A stretch of DNA of 5,100 nucleotides from the NCBI GenBank assembly GCA_903916205.1, contig CAIWVX010000311.1, forward strand, positions 1-5,100, read 5' to 3'. Source of the stretch: an uncultured beta proteobacterium (GTDB taxonomy: Bacteria; Pseudomonadota; Gammaproteobacteria; Burkholderiales; Rhodocyclaceae). The position numbers and the translations under genes are program-made. Shown piece after piece: positions 1 through 5,000 of the stretch. Under the pieces are notes generated by a model. It saw nothing but the letters and a program-made list of their open reading frames with translations, did no database searches and was not told the origin of the DNA. Position 1 is the stretch's first letter, and every line of letters starts with the position of its first letter.

Positions 1-29
1 GAATCGCCATGATCATTGAGCGCGTTTAA
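1..29 (+). CDS. 3' end of an upstream gene (partial)
   Basis: The frame starting at position 3 reads IAMIIERV and ends at TAA 27-29. The other two forward frames hit stops by position 19. The stop lies 27 nt before the next ATG, which would suit an operon partner such as another transport component. Only eight residues are visible, so the product cannot be named, and the fragment could be chance. Confidence 0.35.
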
Positions 30-56
30 GAAGTTACTTACAGAGGAGACATAACC

Positions 57-1202
57 ATGTATCAGAACGTCAAAAAAATAGTTCTCACCGCCGCACTGGC
101 TTTCAGTGCCTTGGGGGCCATCGCCGCTGAACCGATCAAAATCGGTTCGGTGCTGTCAGTCACCGGCCCGGCCGCCTTCCTTGGGGATCCCGAGTTAAAA
201 ACCCTGCAACTCTACGTCGCCGACATCAACGCCAAAGGGGGCGTCTTGGGGCGTCAGATCGAACTCGTACATTACGACGACGGGGGCGATGCCGGCAAAG
301 CCAATGGCTTTACCAAGCGCCTCATTGAAGATGACAAAGTGGACATTCTCGTGGGGGGAACAACCACCGGCGCGACCATGTCGTCGGCTCCACTGGTCGA
401 AAAGGCCGGAATTCCCTTCGTTTCGCTGGCGGGTGCGGCGGTCATCGTCGAGCCGGTAAAAAAATTCATTTTCAAAACGCCGCACTCAGACCGCATGGCG
501 GCTGAAAAAGTCTTTGAGGACATGAAGAAACGGGGTTTAAGCAAGATTGCTTTGCTCTCCGAAACCTCTGGTTTTGGTCAATCCGGCAAAAAGGAATCAG
601 AAGCCGTCGCCAGTAAATACGGCATCACGCTGGTTGCCAACGAAACTTACGGCCCCAAAGATACCGACATCAGCCCACAGCTAACCAAAATTAAGAACAC
701 CGACGGCGTTCAAGCGGTTTTCGTCTTCGGCCTCGGTCAAGGCCCGGCCATCGTCACCAAAAACTATAAGCAGTTGGCGATCAGTCTGCCGCTTTATCAG
801 TCGCATGGCGTGGCTTCTGACGAATTCCTCAAGCTGACCGGCACGGCATCTGAAGGCGTTCGTCTCCCCTCCCCTGCTCAACTGATCCCGGAAAAACTGT
901 CGGCCAAAGATCCGCAAAAACCGATTGTCACCGCCTATGAAAACGCCTACAAAGCCGCCTACAAAACGGGAGCCTCGACCTTCGGCGGTTACGCCCACGA
1001 CGGGCTGATGTTGGCACTGGATGCCATCAAGCGCGCCGGTGGAACCGATAAGGCCAAGGTGCGCGACGCCCTCGAAGCCACCAAAGGTTTCGTCGGAACC
1101 AGCGGCACCTACACCATGTCGGCCACCGACCACATGGGCCTCGACCTGTCGGCTTTCCGCATGTTAGAAGTGAAGAATGGCGACTGGACGATCGTTCAGT
1201 AA
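57..1202 (+). CDS. LIV-type ABC transporter periplasmic substrate-binding protein
   Basis: A 381-residue protein that captures a small ligand in the periplasm and delivers it to an ABC permease. A typical Sec signal peptide is visible: basic start (MYQNVKK), hydrophobic core and an AIAA cleavage site near residue 24. The mature chain opens with EPIKIGSVLSVTGPAA, the hallmark first strand of type 1 periplasmic-binding (LivK/Leu-Ile-Val) proteins, followed by the DINAKGGVLGR segment and a GGTTTGAT ligand-loop region. Length fits the family. QSHGVAS (about 248-253) and GVRLP (267-271) recall the subgroup often linked to aromatic or phenylpropanoid acids, but that is from memory and the ligand is unproven. 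The start is supported by AGAGGAGA at 42-49, seven nt before ATG. No permease or ATPase gene lies in the window; these presumably lie upstream. It is followed by a strong terminator hairpin. The family call is secure, the substrate is not. Confidence 0.93.
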   Translation: MYQNVKKIVLTAALAFSALGAIAAEPIKIGSVLSVTGPAAFLGDPELKTLQLYVADINAKGGVLGRQIELVHYDDGGDAGKANGFTKRLIEDDKVDILVGGTTTGATMSSAPLVEKAGIPFVSLAGAAVIVEPVKKFIFKTPHSDRMAAEKVFEDMKKRGLSKIALLSETSGFGQSGKKESEAVASKYGITLVANETYGPKDTDISPQLTKIKNTDGVQAVFVFGLGQGPAIVTKNYKQLAISLPLYQSHGVASDEFLKLTGTASEGVRLPSPAQLIPEKLSAKDPQKPIVTAYENAYKAAYKTGASTFGGYAHDGLMLALDAIKRAGGTDKAKVRDALEATKGFVGTSGTYTMSATDHMGLDLSAFRMLEVKNGDWTIVQ

Positions 1203-1224
1203 AAAATCCCTTTGTAATAAATTG

Positions 1225-1261
1225 TGGCCGTCGGACGGCAAAACCCGACGGCCATTTTTTT
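1225..1261 (+). terminator. Intrinsic terminator or attenuator hairpin
   Basis: A perfect 10-bp GC-rich stem (TGGCCGTCGG at 1225-1234 with CCGACGGCCA at 1245-1254) closes a 10-nt loop and is followed directly by seven T (1255-1261). This is a textbook rho-independent terminator. It lies 22 nt after the binding-protein stop. The T tract abuts the Shine-Dalgarno of the next gene, so it may act as an attenuator within a longer transcript. Confidence 0.88.
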
Positions 1262-1267
1262 GGAGAG
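1262..1267 (+). promoter_or_regulatory. Shine-Dalgarno that fixes the hydratase start
   Basis: GGAGAG lies five nt before ATG 1273. The same frame is open back to an ATG at 1177, but that start lies inside the binding-protein gene. It would translate the terminator stem into 32 residues unlike any crotonase N-terminus, so 1273 is preferred. Confidence 0.8.
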
Positions 1268-1272
1268 TATCA

Positions 1273-2046
1273 ATGACTCAGACTGTCTTGACAGAGATCA
1301 TCGGCAAGGTTGGCCTGATTCGCATCAACCGTCCTGAGAGGATGAACGCGCTAAACAGCGATGTGCTGGCACGTATCGGTAGCGCCATCGACCGCTTTGA
1401 AGCGGATGAAAACATCGGCTGCATCGTCTTAACCGGCAGTGACACCGTTTTCGCCGCCGGTGCCGACATTGGTGCCATGAAGAATTTCGACTACATGCAC
1501 GCCTACCAATCCGATTTCATCACCCAGGGCTGGGAGCACATTAAAAAAGCGCGTAAGCCCGTTATTGCGGCCATCGCAGGATTTGCGCTCGGAGGCGGCT
1601 GCGAAATGGCGATGATGTGCGACATGATTTTCGCCGCCGATACGGCCAAATTCGGCCAACCGGAAATCAAGCTCGGCACCCTGCCCGGTCTCGGTGGAAC
1701 GCAACGACTTCCACGCGCCGTCGGTAAAGCCAAGGCCATGGATATGTGTCTGACGGCTCGCATGATGGGGGCGGAAGAAGCCGAGCGTGCGGGACTCGTG
1801 GCCCGTATTATTCCAGCCGATCAGTTGCTGGATGAAACGCTGAAGGCCGCGCAAAGCATTGCGGCCTTTTCGCTGCCGGTCATCATGATGATTAAGGAAT
1901 CCATCAATCGGGCCTTTGAGTCATCACTTAACGAAGGCTTATTCTTCGAGCGCCGCCTTTTCTACGCCACCTTCGCGCTGGAAGATCAAAAAGAAGGCAT
2001 GGCCGCTTTCGCCGAAAAGCGCCAACCCACATTCAAAAATCGCTGA
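1273..2046 (+). CDS. Enoyl-CoA hydratase (crotonase family)
   Basis: A 257-residue cytoplasmic enzyme expected to add water to a trans-2-enoyl-CoA, giving 3-hydroxyacyl-CoA, as in beta-oxidation or aromatic-acid degradation. Visible features, in order: the N-terminal IRINRPERMNAL segment (16-27), the oxyanion-hole region FAAGADI (60-66), the crotonase signature ALGGGCEMAMMCDM (105-118) and FGQPEIKLGTLPGLGGTQRL (127-146). Glu111 and Glu131 are 20 residues apart, matching the catalytic pair Glu144/Glu164 of rat mitochondrial enoyl-CoA hydratase, so both acid/base residues are present. Length is normal for the single-domain family. The next crotonase begins 8 nt after its stop, so the two are surely one operon. 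It resembles PaaF/FadB-like short-chain hydratases. The exact acyl substrate is unknown, so no symbol is assigned. Confidence 0.93.
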   Translation: MTQTVLTEIIGKVGLIRINRPERMNALNSDVLARIGSAIDRFEADENIGCIVLTGSDTVFAAGADIGAMKNFDYMHAYQSDFITQGWEHIKKARKPVIAAIAGFALGGGCEMAMMCDMIFAADTAKFGQPEIKLGTLPGLGGTQRLPRAVGKAKAMDMCLTARMMGAEEAERAGLVARIIPADQLLDETLKAAQSIAAFSLPVIMMIKESINRAFESSLNEGLFFERRLFYATFALEDQKEGMAAFAEKRQPTFKNR

Positions 2047-2054
2047 GTCACTTC

Positions 2055-2837
2055 ATGTACGAAACCATTGAAATAGAACGTGTTGGCGCGGTCGCCACAC
2101 TCTGGATGAATCGCCCCGCCGTACTCAACGCATTCGACGAAAAACTGATTGCCGAAATGGCTCAGGCCTGCGCTGAACTCGATGCCGATGCCAATGTGCG
2201 CGTGGTCATTCTCGGCGGTCGCGGCAAGCATTTTTCGGCGGGCGCTGACCTTAACTGGATGAAACGCGCAGCACAGTTCACCTACGAACAAAATCTTGAA
2301 GATGCACGCAAATTTGCCGACATGCTACGCACCCTCTCCAGCTTGAGTAAGCCGACCATTGCCCGGGTTCACGGGGCCGCGCTAGGCGGCGGCACCGGCT
2401 TAACCGCCGCTTGCGACATGGCGATTGCCAGCAGCGACGCGGTGTTCTCAACCTCCGAAGTCAAATTTGGCATCATCCCGTCGGCCATCAGCCCGTATGT
2501 CTTACGCGCCATCGGCCCACGCCACGCCCTGCGCTATTTTCAAAGTGCCGAGCAAATCACAGCCCAGCGTGCGCTGGCGATTGGTTTGATCAGCGAAGTT
2601 GTCGAACCGGCGGAACTCGATGCTTGTCTCAGCAAACTCGTCGCCGCCTTGCTGCAAGGCGGCCCGCTCGCCCAGCACGCCGCCAAAAATCTAATCGGCG
2701 CCGTCAGCGGCCAGCCCATCGACGAAAAACTCAGCGCCGAAACCGCCGAACGCATCGCCCGCCAACGTGCGACGGACGAAGCCAAGGACGGCATAAGCGC
2801 CTTTCTGGACAAACGCTCTCCCGCATGGCGCATCTAA
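2055..2837 (+). CDS. Methylglutaconyl-CoA hydratase-like (LiuC-type) crotonase
   Basis: A 260-residue crotonase-fold protein. It shows the NRPAVLNAFDE segment (19-29), the oxyanion loop FSAGADLNWMKR (60-71), ALGGGTGLTAACD (109-121) and SEVKFGIIPSAISPYV (134-149). The combination of ADLNWMKR, a Gly-Leu in place of Cys-Glu, and SEVK..IIP..ISPYV is what I recall of LiuC-type 3-methylglutaconyl-CoA hydratases of leucine/isoprenoid catabolism and close relatives. The first catalytic Glu of canonical hydratases is replaced by Gly115, while Glu135 is retained, so chemistry may differ from its neighbour (hydratase on a branched or carboxylated enoyl-CoA, or isomerase). No good Shine-Dalgarno precedes ATG 2055, which is 8 nt after the upstream stop, so translational coupling is likely. 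Without other liu genes (liuA, B, D, E) in view the pathway is unproven. Fold call is very sure, specificity moderate. Confidence 0.85.
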   Translation: MYETIEIERVGAVATLWMNRPAVLNAFDEKLIAEMAQACAELDADANVRVVILGGRGKHFSAGADLNWMKRAAQFTYEQNLEDARKFADMLRTLSSLSKPTIARVHGAALGGGTGLTAACDMAIASSDAVFSTSEVKFGIIPSAISPYVLRAIGPRHALRYFQSAEQITAQRALAIGLISEVVEPAELDACLSKLVAALLQGGPLAQHAAKNLIGAVSGQPIDEKLSAETAERIARQRATDEAKDGISAFLDKRSPAWRI

Positions 2838-2863
2838 CCGCCGATACAGAACGCCCAACCCAC

Positions 2864-2867
2864 AGGA
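2864..2867 (+). promoter_or_regulatory. Shine-Dalgarno that fixes the cupin start
   Basis: AGGA lies five nt before ATG 2873. The frame is open far upstream (to ATG 2411), but that stretch lies out of frame inside the preceding crotonase gene and translates as Arg/Pro/His-rich nonsense. The first residues from 2873 give a normal small cupin. Confidence 0.7.
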
Positions 2868-2872
2868 TACGC

Positions 2873-3244
2873 ATGAACACCAAGCTCAGCCGCTACAACG
2901 ACGCCCATTCACTCACGGCCAAAGATGGTTCAGAGGTGCGCGAGTTATTGCATCCCGCACATCATGGCAATCAGGCTCAAAGCCTAGCCGAAGCAACCAT
3001 TTATTCCGGGCAATGCACACAACGCCATCGCCATTTCAAAACCGAAGAGTTGTATCACGTCACAGCGGGCCAAGGAACGATGATCCTCGGCGATCAACAC
3101 TTCGCCATCAGCGTCGGCGACACCATCCTCATTCCACCCGGCACTCCACACGCGCTGCACAATACTTGGCCTGTGCCTTTACGTGTCTTATGTTGCTGCT
3201 CCCCGGCTTATTCAGCGGATGACACCGAACTGATTGTGGAATAA
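2873..3244 (+). CDS. Small single-domain cupin protein
   Basis: A 123-residue cytoplasmic protein with both conserved cupin motifs. Motif 1 fits G-x5-HxH-x4-E-x6-G exactly, using Gly46, His52, His54, Glu59 and Gly66. Motif 2 fits G-x5-PxG-x2-H-x3-N exactly, as GDTILIPPGTPHALHN (82-97). His52, His54, Glu59 and His93 are the expected metal ligands, so a metal-binding beta-barrel is predicted. Small cupins may be dioxygenases, isomerases or ligand-binding proteins, and nothing here chooses between them. It starts 35 nt after the second crotonase and probably shares its transcript, suggesting a role in the same catabolic pathway. Oddity: three consecutive cysteines (107-109) on the last predicted barrel strands, possibly for metal or redox chemistry. 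No clear terminator follows the gene. Family sure, function unknown. Confidence 0.88.
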   Translation: MNTKLSRYNDAHSLTAKDGSEVRELLHPAHHGNQAQSLAEATIYSGQCTQRHRHFKTEELYHVTAGQGTMILGDQHFAISVGDTILIPPGTPHALHNTWPVPLRVLCCCSPAYSADDTELIVE

Positions 3245-3364
3245 CGACCAAAGGCCGGGCGGCGGAGGCGATTCAAACGGATGTGCCGAATGGATCATGC
3301 TGTTATCTCGGGCGGCATCCGCATCGTAGTTAAAATACGTTAAAACTCAAAACGTTGTACGACA

Positions 3365-3396
3365 ATAAAATTTCAGGAGACATAAAATTTCAGGAG
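3365..3396 (+). repeat. 15-bp tandem direct repeat with ribosome-site-like ends
   Basis: ATAAAATTTCAGGAG occurs perfectly at 3365-3379 and 3382-3396, separated by AC. Each copy ends in AGGAG, but no start codon with a useful reading frame follows. It looks like a local duplication, perhaps a scar of an insertion or recombination event. Function unknown. Confidence 0.8.
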
Positions 3397-3450
3397 TCGG
3401 CGCTGATCGGCAAAACAGTACGGGTAACCGTAGCGACAAAGCGCGTGTGG

Positions 3451-3474
3451 AAATTGAGCCTGGCCCATTAATTT
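3451..3474 (+). repeat. 24-bp motif, copy 1 (upstream of module 1)
   Basis: It begins AAATTGAGCCTGGCCC and ends ATTAATTT. It matches 21 of 24 bases of 4220-4243 without gaps and shares the core AATTGA-S-C-Y-TGGC with a diverged copy at 4980-5000. This copy ends 65 nt before the first antitoxin ATG and touches a possible -35 (TTTACA, 3472-3477). Confidence 0.75.
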
Positions 3475-3476
3475 AC

Positions 3477-3520
3477 AAATATGTATTACAATAAACTAAC
3501 TAGATTTTTAGTACATATTT
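3477..3520. promoter_or_regulatory. Inverted repeat, candidate operator/promoter of the mazEF-like module
   Basis: AAATATGTA (3477-3485) and TACATATTT (3512-3520) form a perfect 9-bp inverted repeat with a 26-nt spacer, ending 19 nt before the antitoxin ATG. Ribbon-helix-helix antitoxins usually bind paired sites in their own promoter, so autoregulation is likely in principle. A -35-like TTTACA overlaps the left arm (3472-3477), but the -10 is poor (TAAACT, 3492-3497, short spacing), so the exact promoter is uncertain. Confidence 0.45.
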
Positions 3521-3539
3521 CGTTTACGAGGAAATAGCC

Positions 3540-3770
3540 ATGCATTCCAGCACACTTTCATTTCGGGCTGGCGACGACTTCGCCGAACAAACGCGCGCGC
3601 TAGCCAATATCGTTGGCCTGAAAAGTTCGGACTACATACGCCAAGCTGTTCGCGAAAAAAACGAGCGTGTGATGGCGCAACGCATTGCGGCGCTTTCCAG
3701 AGAGCTTTCCGCCGAACACTTGGCCGTTAATGAATCGCTTGAGGGTTCGCTAGCCGATGGCCTCGATTAA
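3540..3770 (+). CDS. Ribbon-helix-helix antitoxin of a MazEF/PemIK-type module
   Basis: A 76-residue protein predicted to bind and neutralise the toxin encoded next and to repress the shared promoter. The N-terminus reads as a ribbon-helix-helix (CopG/Arc-like) domain: strand TLSFR (5-9), helix from about 12 to 25, a GLKSS turn (26-30), and helix DYIRQAVREKNERV (31-44). The acidic, flexible tail (about 46-76) would wrap the toxin. GAGGA at 3528-3532, seven nt before ATG, supports the start. Its last 14 nt overlap the toxin start, the usual sign of translational coupling. The call rests on this domain pattern plus the unmistakable toxin beside it. The antitoxin sequence alone would be weaker evidence. 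Confidence 0.85.
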   Translation: MHSSTLSFRAGDDFAEQTRALANIVGLKSSDYIRQAVREKNERVMAQRIAALSRELSAEHLAVNESLEGSLADGLD

Positions 3771-4125
3771 TCTCTTGCGCGGGCAAATCTGGGAGGTAGA
3801 TTTCACGCCGCAAACCCACAAAGAAGAACCGGGCAAACGCAATCGACCGGCACTGGTGATTCAGACCGACCTGTTAAACAAGGCGGGCCACCAAACCACC
3901 ATCGTAGTGGTGGGCACAACCCAGGTGAGGCGTGATAAAGACTACTTTCCTCTTCGAATCGCCTTGGTCAACCAGCCTGGTCTAGTCCAAGAAACGGATT
4001 TGCTCATTGATCAAATCCGCGCCATATCAAACCAGCGATTTATGGGTACGCAACCGCTGGCAACGCTGAGCACAAATCATCTAAAACGAGTTGAAGAGGC
4101 GCTAAAATTGCTCGTCGGCCACTGA
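3757..4125 (+). CDS. MazF/PemK-type mRNA endoribonuclease toxin
   Basis: A 122-residue toxin of the MazF/PemK (CcdB-fold) family, expected to cleave RNA sequence-specifically and halt growth when its antitoxin is lost. Recognisable features: LLRGQIWEVDFTP (6-18), the GKRNRPALVIQ block (26-36) with Arg30-Pro31 at the place of the catalytic Arg of MazF, VVVGTT (50-55) carrying the Thr position of the active site, and LLIDQIRAISNQR (82-94), which parallels the LLEQIRTIDKQR segment I recall from Bacillus MazF. Length fits the family and nothing is missing, so it is probably active. ATG 3757 overlaps the antitoxin stop by 14 nt, with a GAGG at 3741-3744 rather far upstream (12 nt), consistent with coupled and lower translation of the toxin. 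A terminator follows 16 nt after the stop. Cleavage specificity cannot be read from sequence. Confidence 0.92.
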   Translation: MASINLLRGQIWEVDFTPQTHKEEPGKRNRPALVIQTDLLNKAGHQTTIVVVGTTQVRRDKDYFPLRIALVNQPGLVQETDLLIDQIRAISNQRFMGTQPLATLSTNHLKRVEEALKLLVGH

Positions 4126-4141
4126 GGCTGAATGTTCGGCG

Positions 4142-4171
4142 GCTCCGGCGTAGATCGCCGGTTAGCTTTTT
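4142..4171 (+). terminator. Intrinsic terminator of the mazEF-like module
   Basis: CCGGCG (4145-4150) pairs with CGCCGG (4156-4161) across loop TAGAT. The stem is extended by GCT/AGC (4142-4144 with 4164-4166) past a TT bulge, and five T follow (4167-4171). Position just after the toxin stop supports termination and separates the two modules transcriptionally. Confidence 0.7.
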
Positions 4172-4195
4172 CAATCTTTGGGGAAAGAGGCCGGG

Positions 4196-4226
4196 TCAAT
4201 TTACCGTGAGGCGAGATAGAAATTGA
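4196..4226. repeat. 7-bp inverted repeat around motif copy 2
   Basis: TCAATTT (4196-4202) and AAATTGA (4220-4226) are perfect reverse complements 17 nt apart. The left arm extends to GGGTCAATTT, the same string family as the arms of the 4956-4991 palindrome, which ties this site to the downstream repeat. Confidence 0.5.
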
Positions 4227-4243
4227 GCTTTGCCTATTAATTT
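4220..4243 (+). repeat. 24-bp motif, copy 2 (between the modules)
   Basis: It differs from copy 1 (3451-3474) only at positions 10, 12 and 16 of 24. It lies 97 nt upstream of the second toxin ATG (copy 1: 89 nt upstream of its module), so the relative placement is similar. Confidence 0.75.
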
Positions 4244-4316
4244 CTGTACTTTGAGTTGGTAAGCACTAAACATGAATTTTCTTGATTGATTGTCATGCTT
4301 TGGTTACAGCACAGTC

Positions 4317-4618
4317 ATGTACACGATTAAAATGACCGATGCGTTCGCTATTTGGCTTGAGGGTCTAAAAGACCCCATGACAATCGTCAGATTGCGCAAA
4401 CGCCTCAAGAAGGCTGAGATTGGTTTGTTGGCGATATAAAACCGGTCGGCTGCGGCGTCTTCGAGATGCGCGAATTCTTTGGCTCAGGCTATCGCATGTA
4501 CTACGTTCAACAGGGTCAACTCATTATTATGATGCTTGGTGGTGGGGACAAGTCCTCGCAAGACAAAGATATTGAATCGGCCATTGCGCTGTCACGACAA
4601 ATTGGAGAAAAGTCATGA
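4317..4618 (+). pseudogene. RelE/HigB-type (Gp49-like) toxin gene, broken by a one-base deletion
   Basis: From ATG 4317 the frame reads MYTIKMTDAFAIWLEGLKDP and on to residue 40, then stops at TAA 4437-4439. The next frame, open from 4418 to TGA 4616-4618, continues as GDIKPVGCGVFEMREFFG, then SGYRMYYVQQG and MMLGGGDKSSQDKDIESA. Together these give the full pattern of HigB/Gp49-like addiction-module toxins (WL.GL.D near the N-terminus, G.GV.E.R, GYR.Y, GGDKS..KDI). Adding one base near 4430, so TTGGCGAT reads as TTGGGCGAT, restores one 100-residue protein of normal family length. No canonical -1 slippery heptamer is present, so true inactivation (or a sequencing error) is more likely than programmed frameshifting. 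No clear Shine-Dalgarno precedes ATG 4317. The end overlaps the antitoxin start by ATGA, the normal layout. Confidence 0.82.
4604..4608 (+). promoter_or_regulatory. Shine-Dalgarno of the HigA-like antitoxin
   Basis: GGAGA lies six nt before ATG 4615, within the end of the toxin frame. It lets the antitoxin be translated even though upstream toxin translation stops early at 4439. Confidence 0.65.
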
Positions 4619-4920
4619 GCAAAAAAATCAATCTTTCCGACCTTAAAACCTTTGATATGGCGGAACATCTAAAAACGAGCGAGGATATTTCTAATTACCT
4701 CACCGTAGTTATTGAAGATGGCGACAATGCGTTACTTGCCGCTGCACTGGGTGACATTGCCCGAGCCAGAGGCATGACGCAGATTGCCAAGGAAACTGGG
4801 CTAGCGCGCGAAGCGCTGTATCGAGCATTACGCCCCAACGCTCAGCCGCGTTTTGAAACCATAAATCGCGTTTGTCATGCCCTCGGCGTTAAGTTGGTGG
4901 TTCAACCTTTGAATGCTTGA
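4615..4920 (+). CDS. HigA-like helix-turn-helix addiction-module antitoxin
   Basis: A 101-residue cytoplasmic DNA-binding antitoxin, expected to neutralise the RelE/HigB-type toxin encoded just upstream and to repress the module. FDMAEHLKTSEDISNYL (13-29) and ALLAAALGDIARARGM (39-54), followed by TQIAKETGLAREALYRAL (55-72), form the pattern of the 'putative addiction module antidote' family: a short N-terminal arm for toxin contact, then an XRE-like helix-turn-helix (about 54-75), then RFETINRVCHALGVKLVV (79-96). The gene is intact and of normal length. Its ATG sits in the ATGA overlap with the toxin stop. Because the toxin is frameshifted, this antitoxin is probably an orphan regulator now, able perhaps to counter related toxins elsewhere. 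Family call is strong. Confidence 0.9.
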   Translation: MSKKINLSDLKTFDMAEHLKTSEDISNYLTVVIEDGDNALLAAALGDIARARGMTQIAKETGLAREALYRALRPNAQPRFETINRVCHALGVKLVVQPLNA

Positions 4921-4930
4921 GAGGAACACA

Positions 4931-4987
4931 ATGAACATCACTACCCGAAAATTAAAGGGTCAATTCCTATCTTGGGCGGGGAATTGA
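4931..4987 (+). CDS. 18-codon open frame, possibly the truncated start of a lost gene
   Basis: GAGGA (4921-4925) five nt before ATG 4931 makes a good translation start directly behind the antitoxin stop. The frame reads MNITTRK and then runs into the palindromic repeat (4956-4991), ending at TGA 4985-4987. This could be the first codons of a former third operon gene cut off by the repeat, a small leader peptide, or chance. No homology is recognisable. Confidence 0.25.
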   Translation: MNITTRKLKGQFLSWAGN

Positions 4988-4991
4988 CCCT
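4956..4991. repeat. 12-bp perfect inverted repeat (palindromic element)
   Basis: AGGGTCAATTCC (4956-4967) is the exact reverse complement of GGAATTGACCCT (4980-4991), with a 12-nt loop. There is no T tract, so it is not a standard terminator, although it could end or stabilise the second module's transcript. It resembles the small dispersed palindromes of bacterial genomes. Confidence 0.75.
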
Positions 4992-5000
4992 GGCACCAAT
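4980..5000 (+). repeat. Diverged motif, copy 3 (downstream of module 2)
   Basis: GGAATTGACCCTGGCACC shares AATTGA, then CCTGGC, with copy 1 (3451-3474), aligning without gaps through this core. Similarity fades after it. It forms the right arm of the 4956-4991 palindrome. Confidence 0.45.

Larger units (their letters stand above)
3245..3539. other. Intergenic boundary between catabolic block and toxin-antitoxin region
   Basis: No convincing gene is visible in this 295-nt gap. It contains an imperfect, bulged inverted repeat (CGGATG at 3278-3283 with CATCCG at 3316-3321) lacking a T tract, GTTAAAA twice 10 nt apart (3329 and 3339), a 15-bp tandem direct repeat, the first copy of the 24-bp motif and the upstream region of the first antitoxin. 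Composition shifts here from GC-rich to AT-rich, marking a probable junction of core and acquired DNA. Confidence 0.6.

Noticed and set aside
1177..1272. Upstream in-frame extension of the hydratase to ATG 1177
   Set aside because: It overlaps the binding-protein gene and the terminator, has no ribosome site, and adds 32 residues unlike crotonase N-termini. GGAGAG places the start at 1273.
195..2833. Several antisense open frames across the binding-protein and hydratase genes
   Set aside because: They lie opposite well-supported genes in GC-rich DNA, have no recognisable domains, and fit shadows of third-position codon bias.
2411..2872. Long upstream extension of the cupin frame
   Set aside because: It is out of frame inside the LiuC-like gene and reads as Arg/Pro/His-rich sequence. 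AGGA and normal cupin length favour ATG 2873.
3013..3222. Alternative forward frame inside the cupin gene
   Set aside because: It is fully contained in the cupin gene, whose two metal-binding motifs are exact. The alternative is His/Arg/Ser-rich with no domain.
4418..4440. Programmed -1 frameshifting to make the full toxin
   Set aside because: No X-XXY-YYZ slippery heptamer is seen at the overlap and no obvious stimulatory structure follows. A one-base deletion explains the data more simply.
3365..5000. CRISPR array
   Set aside because: The repeats are too few, differ in sequence, and are either adjacent or about 760 bp apart, with no regular spacers or cas genes.
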